Shown here: positions 30,036 through 33,880 of the stretch, piece by piece
Layout of the letters: each line of letters opens with the position of its first letter
How positions within the stretch are numbered: the stretch's first letter is position 1
DNA from: an uncultured Ruminococcus sp.
Lineage (GTDB): Bacteria; Bacillota; Clostridia; Oscillospirales; CAG-272
Length of the DNA stretch: 33,880 nt
Assembly: GCA_902797125.1 (NCBI GenBank)
Contig: CADBRS010000177.1
Coordinates: 1 to 33,880, forward strand
Direction of reading: 5' to 3'
The notes under the pieces: generated by a model
Databases searched by the model: none
What the model was told of the DNA's origin: nothing
What the model saw: the letters and a program-made list of their open reading frames with translations, nothing else
Position numbers and translations under genes: made by a program

Positions 30036-31465
30036 TTTCTATCCTCTTCTGGTCTATCGGTCAGTGGCAAAATGTCAAAAATCTGCTCGATGCTTCCCGC
30101 ACCCATGATCACCAATGCGTCGCCCGGTCTCAAAACTTTCCGAACTTCTTCGGCGATTTTTTCCCTGCTTCCCAGATAGTGACCTTTTTCGCCCAAACGG
30201 CGAGCGAGCACCTTTGAATCCACCCCGAACGTATTCTTTTCCCGTGCGGCATAAACGTCATCCAGGAAGACTTCATCTGCAACATTCAAAGCCTTGACGA
30301 ATCGGTCAAGCAACTGCGCCAGCCTGCTGTACGTATGGGGCTGGAAAACACAGATGATCCGCTGAAAGCCCAAATGCGTCATGCCATTCAGCGTTGCTTC
30401 GACTTCCGTCGGATGGTGGCCGTAGTCGTCATATACGGGGATCCCGTCCAGCTTGCCTCTGAACTGCATCCTCCTCTCGGCCCCGGTAAATTCACTCAAG
30501 GCAGTCAACACATCCCGGCTGTCCAGACCTTTCAGATCCGCAACCGCGATCGCGGCAAGTGCATTATAAATATTGTGGTATCCCGGTATGCGCAATGTCA
30601 GATGGCCGTAGGGAGTCTCACCTTTCAGCACATCAAAATCCGGAAAACCGTTTCTGTACGAAATATGTCTGGCTCTGTACTGTGCCGGATTTTCAATTCC
30701 GTATGTGATGATATGACCGTCAAAACCTTCGAGAGAACGCATCGTTTCTTTATCATCGCCGTTGACGACAGCTTCGCCGCTCCCGCCAAACAGCTTCGTT
30801 CTTTCGGTAAAGTTTCTGAAAGAAGTCCGGACTTGCTCCATCGTTTTGAAGTAATCGACATGCTCATATTCTTCATTCAATACGACTGCCAGGCTGGGAG
30901 AAAAATCCAAAAACGAATCCATATATTCACATGCTTCGAAAAGGAAAAAATCCCTGTTCTGTCCGATCCGATAGGCCCCGGACATATGCTTCAGGATCGC
31001 GCCGGACAGAATCGTCGGGTCCTTTTGTGCCTGAATAAAGATTTGGGCCAACATGGATGTGCACGTGCTTTTCCCGTGCGTTCCGGAAACGCCGATCCTG
31101 TTTTTGTAATCACACATGATGTATCCGAGATAGTCCGCTCTTGAAAACATCGGCAACCCTCTGCGCATGGCCTCCCTGTATTCCGGATTATCTTCGGAGA
31201 TGGCCACCGTATAGACGACGGCACCGTACGAATTCAGATGAGACGCTTCATGTCCTATAAATATTTCAATGCCCTCTTTGCGCAACTCCTGATTCATCGC
31301 GCTGTCTGTGTGATCTGAACCGCCCACGCGGAATCCACGATGCGCTGACAAGCGGGCAAGCGAAGACATGCTGATGCCGCCGATACCGATAAAAAACAGC
31401 GAATCGACGTTTTTCAGCATCGCTTGGATCTGATCTCTTCCGTAGTGCGTATTGGGAGTTGCCAT
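30032..31465 (-). CDS. murC: UDP-N-acetylmuramate--L-alanine ligase
   Basis: Adds L-alanine to UDP-MurNAc, the first amino acid step of peptidoglycan precursor synthesis. It has 477 residues. Rossmann-type FIGIGGISMSSLA is at 25-37, the ATP-binding SGTHGKSTCTSM at 127-138, FEACEYMDSFL at 176-186, NEEYEHVDYF at 197-206, and the C-terminal domain has DDYGHHPTEVEATL and FQPHTYSRL. The ATG has GAGG eight bases upstream. It lies alone, away from mur/fts genes, and overlaps the rhamnosidase start by four bases (ATGA). The divergent spoVG is 143 bases away. Confidence 0.96.
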   Translation of the reverse strand: MATPNTHYGRDQIQAMLKNVDSLFFIGIGGISMSSLARLSAHRGFRVGGSDHTDSAMNQELRKEGIEIFIGHEASHLNSYGAVVYTVAISEDNPEYREAMRRGLPMFSRADYLGYIMCDYKNRIGVSGTHGKSTCTSMLAQIFIQAQKDPTILSGAILKHMSGAYRIGQNRDFFLFEACEYMDSFLDFSPSLAVVLNEEYEHVDYFKTMEQVRTSFRNFTERTKLFGGSGEAVVNGDDKETMRSLEGFDGHIITYGIENPAQYRARHISYRNGFPDFDVLKGETPYGHLTLRIPGYHNIYNALAAIAVADLKGLDSRDVLTALSEFTGAERRMQFRGKLDGIPVYDDYGHHPTEVEATLNGMTHLGFQRIICVFQPHTYSRLAQLLDRFVKALNVADEVFLDDVYAAREKNTFGVDSKVLARRLGEKGHYLGSREKIAEEVRKVLRPGDALVIMGAGSIEQIFDILPLTDRPEEDRK

Positions 31466-31483
31466 GACATTATCCTCTATTGA

Positions 31484-31539
31484 TTCTTCGAAGAAAAATT
31501 ATGCATATTTAGGCATAATTATTCGTTTTGTTCACAAAA
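31484..31539. promoter_or_regulatory. Set of inverted repeats between murC and spoVG
   Basis: Three inverted repeats lie close together in the divergent gap: TTCTTCGAAGAA (31484-31495, perfect 12-base palindrome), TTATGC-n8-GCATAA (31499-31518) and TTTTGT-TC-ACAAAA (31526-31539). They may be operators for either gene. Possible plus-strand -10 boxes for spoVG are TATAGT (31572-31577) and TAAAAT (31579-31584). Confidence 0.4.
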
Positions 31540-31608
31540 AAGTTACACTTTGTTTTTTTCGTTTTAACAATTATAGTGTAAAATCCTCACGTTACCGGAG
31601 GTACAGAT

Positions 31609-31950
31609 ATGCAGATCACAGACCTTAGAATCCGAAAATTGTTTGAAGAAAGCCCTATGAAAGCTATTATCTCCGCGACATTTGACAATCAACTGGTCGT
31701 TCACGATATCAAAGTGATTTGCGCCCGTGAAAGATATTTCGTCGTGATGCCCAGCAAAAGAGTCGGTGATGATGGTTACCGCGATGTAGCGCATCCTATC
31801 ACTTATGATTTTCGGAAATATGTTGAAATAACCATCATGGCTGCATACTGGCAGGCCGTTGAAGCAGCCAAAAACGATCCGGATCTGTATTCTCAACTCT
31901 ACGAGGGTTCAAAGGCCGAAACTGACGGCGCCGCCAACCCCGATCCGTAA
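31609..31950 (+). CDS. spoVG: SpoVG family protein (septation regulator)
   Basis: A 113-residue SpoVG protein, a small nucleic-acid-binding regulator conserved in Firmicutes and linked to septation, sporulation and virulence gene control in different species. The family core is clear: MQITDLRIRKL, then MKAIISATFDNQLVVHDIKVICARERYFVVMPSKR and YRDVAHPITYDFRKYVE. The C-terminal part is longer than the usual core and ends with an acidic tail. The ATG has CCGGAGG upstream. A strong terminator follows. Its presence fits a Firmicute but does not prove sporulation. Confidence 0.96.
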   Translation: MQITDLRIRKLFEESPMKAIISATFDNQLVVHDIKVICARERYFVVMPSKRVGDDGYRDVAHPITYDFRKYVEITIMAAYWQAVEAAKNDPDLYSQLYEGSKAETDGAANPDP

Positions 31951-31977
31951 GATCTGCCGACAAATGTAAATTACCGT

Positions 31978-32015
31978 GCCGAATCTGTTCTGTGATGAAG
32001 GATTCGGCTTTTTTT
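31978..32015 (+). terminator. Rho-independent terminator of spoVG
   Basis: An 8-bp perfect stem GCCGAATC/GATTCGGC (31978-31985 with 32001-32008) with a 15-base loop is followed by seven T (32009-32015). It lies 27 bases after the spoVG stop. Confidence 0.92.
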
Positions 32016-32067
32016 ACCTGTCAGATCAGGATTGTCTTCCCAAAAAGCACGGATGTGAAAAGTTATC

Positions 32068-32096
32068 TTTACCGTCGGTAGGATTTTTGTTATAAT
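32068..32096 (+). promoter_or_regulatory. Plus-strand promoter facing into the phosphodiesterase gene
   Basis: TTTACC (32068-32073) and a perfect TATAAT (32091-32096) are separated by 17 bases. The promoter points away from the spoVG terminator and into the 3' end of the minus-strand phosphodiesterase gene. It could produce an antisense RNA or transcribe the permease gene 600 bases downstream. Confidence 0.6.
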
Positions 32097-32100
32097 AGAT

Positions 32101-32607
32101 TTAAAATATGTCTGTAAGCTGTCCCAGACCGATCAGAGCCTGCCCGTTTTGCAGCGTCAGCGTAGCAAATTCTCCATTGTCTTTGAGACTCCCGGGATTG
32201 CATAGCTGAATGGCTTCGCCGTCCGGATTCTCCCAATGCGTTTCCTGAATATGCGTGTGCCCGTAAAGAATCACATTCGCTTTGGCGCGGGAGCCCGCTT
32301 TCAGTAATGAATCGGTCCCGGATTTGACCGAATACGTGTGACCGTGCGCCGAAAAAACTCTGACGCCTTCAAAGGTGTATGTGTCGGAAATCGGAACGAG
32401 TTGACCGTTCGGCAACGACCCTGTCCAGTCGCAGTTGCCCCGGACCGCAAAAATCGGCACAGAAGGCTTCTCTTCCGAAAAAGCCCACAGGTCACGCAAC
32501 CCGTCTCCGAGGAAAATGATTCCGTCAGGAACTGAGACCTGGATATTCCACGCCCGCTTGATCAAATTGGGCGTTCCGTGTGAATCAGACAAAACCAGAA
32601 AAAACAT
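32101..32607 (-). CDS. YfcE/MJ0936-family metallophosphoesterase
   Basis: A 168-residue metal-dependent phosphodiesterase of the calcineurin-like YfcE/MJ0936 family. Metal ligands are visible: D8 and H10 in LSDSHG, D35 in FLGDGLRD, N58 in RGNCD, H88 in AHGH, and H117/H119 in GHTH. The ATG at 32607 is used because GAGG lies five bases upstream and the family starts with this strand (MFFLVLSDSHG); the frame is open for 44 residues upstream, but those cross the promoter. The physiological substrate is unknown. It stands alone and is divergent from the permease gene. Confidence 0.92.
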   Translation of the reverse strand: MFFLVLSDSHGTPNLIKRAWNIQVSVPDGIIFLGDGLRDLWAFSEEKPSVPIFAVRGNCDWTGSLPNGQLVPISDTYTFEGVRVFSAHGHTYSVKSGTDSLLKAGSRAKANVILYGHTHIQETHWENPDGEAIQLCNPGSLKDNGEFATLTLQNGQALIGLGQLTDIF

Positions 32608-32624
32608 AAAAACCTCACCCATCA

Positions 32625-32653
32625 AGTATATCATATTTCTTTTATGATGTAAA
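32625..32653 (-). promoter_or_regulatory. Promoter of the metallophosphoesterase gene
   Basis: On the minus strand TTTACA (32648-32653) and TATACT (32625-32630) are 17 bases apart. The -10 lies about 18 bases before the start codon, so the 5' leader would be very short. Confidence 0.8.
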
Positions 32654-32692
32654 TAAAGCGATAAACAAAGCGACACAAAAACAGGAAAGAAA

Positions 32693-33880
32693 ATGAAACG
32701 ACTGTTCAGATCCATCCAATCGTTTTTGAAGCAGGGCATGAAAACCGTGCTTCACAGCAAAACTGAATACCTCTGTTTCTTTCTGGCGCTGATCGCGATC
32801 CAGTCTGTTTTGTGGTCTGCTCTGATCGCATCCCATGTCAGAAGAGTCAACGCCTATCAGACGATTTCTACGAACTACGACTACCATATCGAGGTCAGAA
32901 ATCTGAATGAATATGCCTATGCCACGCTCTACAACAGTCTGGGGCAAGCAGAAACGCTGGAAGATCATGACCTCGATTCATATCGGTTTGAAAGAGCTTC
33001 TGACGGCACTTACACGGCATGGATAAAGGTCGCGCAACCCCTCAAACGCTGTGCTGCGAATATTGAATTCAACTATTTGAGAAAGCTCCCCGGAGCGACA
33101 GTGACCTATTCGCCGTTGTACGATTTCAATGCCAAATATAAAGCGGGGATCATATGGGAATCCGTTGCGCTCTGCTTTGTCACGACAGTATTTTCCGTTC
33201 TGATCCTCATGTGGCTTTACACCATCCGGCTGAAGCATTTTTCCTTCATGTACGGCGTCTATATGACTTGCGGCGCAGATTTCAAAAGGCTTTACGGGAC
33301 TGCTTCCAGCGAATTGGCCGCGGTCGGCATCCTTTCATTTATCCCGGGAGCCCTCATCGGGATCGGCATCTCCGCGATTCTGTATGCACAACTAAACGTG
33401 CCCTTCTCATTTTCATTCTGGGGACTTTTGATTGTACCGGCTTTGCTAGCTTTGATCATCACAGGAGCCACTTATTTCCCTATCCGCTCGCTCATTAAGA
33501 AAACACCTCTGGAATTGATTCGGACTGCAGACAATTCTTTTTTTGCCAGTTCCCCCAGAAATTCCAAAAACATTCTGTTCAAAAAATTTCCTTCTGCCTA
33601 CGAGCGGATCTCCTTCGTCCGATTCAGGAAGTATTATGCGCTGCTGATCTCAGGAGCAGTTCTCTTCACCTCTGCTTTTCTTTGCGCTCTGTTTATTGCC
33701 CGGATGCAGAACACTCGGGCTGAATCTGCCCGGTCCGAATTCACTTTAACATTGAGCGAGAACATCAAAACCTCGACAACCAGAATGAAGGAGTCAACTG
33801 CCCAGGGATACATTGACGCGATCGATGAACTGATTACCGATCTTTCGGCCTTACAAAACGTGGACCGTGTAGGTTTTAAA
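32693..33880 (+). CDS. FtsX-like ABC transporter permease, N-terminal part (runs off the right edge)
   Basis: A permease of the FtsX/MacB-like type, 396 residues visible and still open at the edge. The ATG has AGGAAAG upstream. There is a hydrophobic segment near 26-46, an external region of about 100 residues, then segments at 152-178, 207-232 and 243-264, followed by the conserved-type RSLIKKTPLELIR (265-277, P-L-E-L-R pattern of FtsX permeases). A fifth segment lies at 314-337, so a second half is expected beyond the window. These proteins work with an ABC ATPase in peptide or lipid export or in sensing; the ATPase gene is not in this window, and the substrate cannot be read from the sequence. 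Confidence 0.85.
   Translation, partial: MKRLFRSIQSFLKQGMKTVLHSKTEYLCFFLALIAIQSVLWSALIASHVRRVNAYQTISTNYDYHIEVRNLNEYAYATLYNSLGQAETLEDHDLDSYRFERASDGTYTAWIKVAQPLKRCAANIEFNYLRKLPGATVTYSPLYDFNAKYKAGIIWESVALCFVTTVFSVLILMWLYTIRLKHFSFMYGVYMTCGADFKRLYGTASSELAAVGILSFIPGALIGIGISAILYAQLNVPFSFSFWGLLIVPALLALIITGATYFPIRSLIKKTPLELIRTADNSFFASSPRNSKNILFKKFPSAYERISFVRFRKYYALLISGAVLFTSAFLCALFIARMQNTRAESARSEFTLTLSENIKTSTTRMKESTAQGYIDAIDELITDLSALQNVDRVGFK

Noticed and set aside
30335..31144. A 269-codon open frame antisense to murC
   Set aside because: Opposite strand of a clear MurC gene, with no ribosome site and no recognisable motif.
32107..32208. A small plus-strand gene just after the promoter at 32068-32096
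   Set aside because: The 33-codon frame has no ribosome site and is opposite the phosphodiesterase gene.

Overview
The window looks like chromosomal DNA from a moderate-GC, low-GC-lineage Gram-positive bacterium, most likely a clostridial Firmicute. The evidence is the ribosomal gene order, which is the Firmicutes S10-spc-alpha order with adk and map after secY. Further signs are zinc-type S14 and L36, a Cys4 zinc LID in adenylate kinase, a spoVG gene, and strong AGGAGG-type ribosome binding sites throughout. I cannot name a genus from the sequence alone.

Layout. Positions 1-1114 (minus) hold the start of glnS and, just upstream and overlapping by ATGA, a metallo-beta-lactamase-fold hydrolase. 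Positions 1228-17500 (minus) are one long ribosomal supercluster. It starts at a consensus promoter (17472-17500) and a leader of about 280 nt, and runs rpsJ-rplC-rplD-rplW-rplB-rpsS-rplV-rpsC-rplP-rpmC-rpsQ-rplN-rplX-rplE-rpsN-rpsH-rplF-rplR-rpsE-rpmD-rplO-secY-adk-map-infA-rpmJ-rpsM-rpsK-rpsD-rpoA-rplQ. It ends at a hairpin terminator (1228-1262). Several products carry lineage-specific additions: a Lys/Glu-rich insert in RpoA, an insert in L4, loops in L6 and an Arg/Asn/Gly-rich tail on S3. Several gaps in the cluster hold hairpins.

Positions 17639-20207 (minus) are a terminator and a large lipoprotein that looks like a six-hairpin glycosidase. Positions 20451-21895 (plus) are a two-gene operon of unknown role: an eight-helix membrane protein overlapping by ATGA a DeoR-type HTH protein with a WYL-regulator-like C-terminal end. 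A terminator follows. Positions 22012-27707 (minus) form a tight three-gene unit: a tandem acyl-CoA dehydratase activase, a 2-hydroxyacyl-CoA dehydratase-like subunit, and hisS. Positions 27831-31465 (minus) are murC overlapping by ATGA a GH78 alpha-L-rhamnosidase. Divergent to it is spoVG (plus, 31609-31950) with a strong terminator. A YfcE/MJ0936-type phosphodiesterase (minus, 32101-32607) and a partial FtsX-like permease (plus, from 32693) end the window.

Most of the window is conserved core machinery. The parts with least explanation are the membrane-protein/regulator pair at 20.4-21.9 kb, the activase/dehydratase pair in the hisS operon, the murC-rhamnosidase coupling, the non-AUG start of infA, and the structured leader and spacers of the ribosomal cluster. 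I saw no mobile element, CRISPR array, rRNA or tRNA gene.
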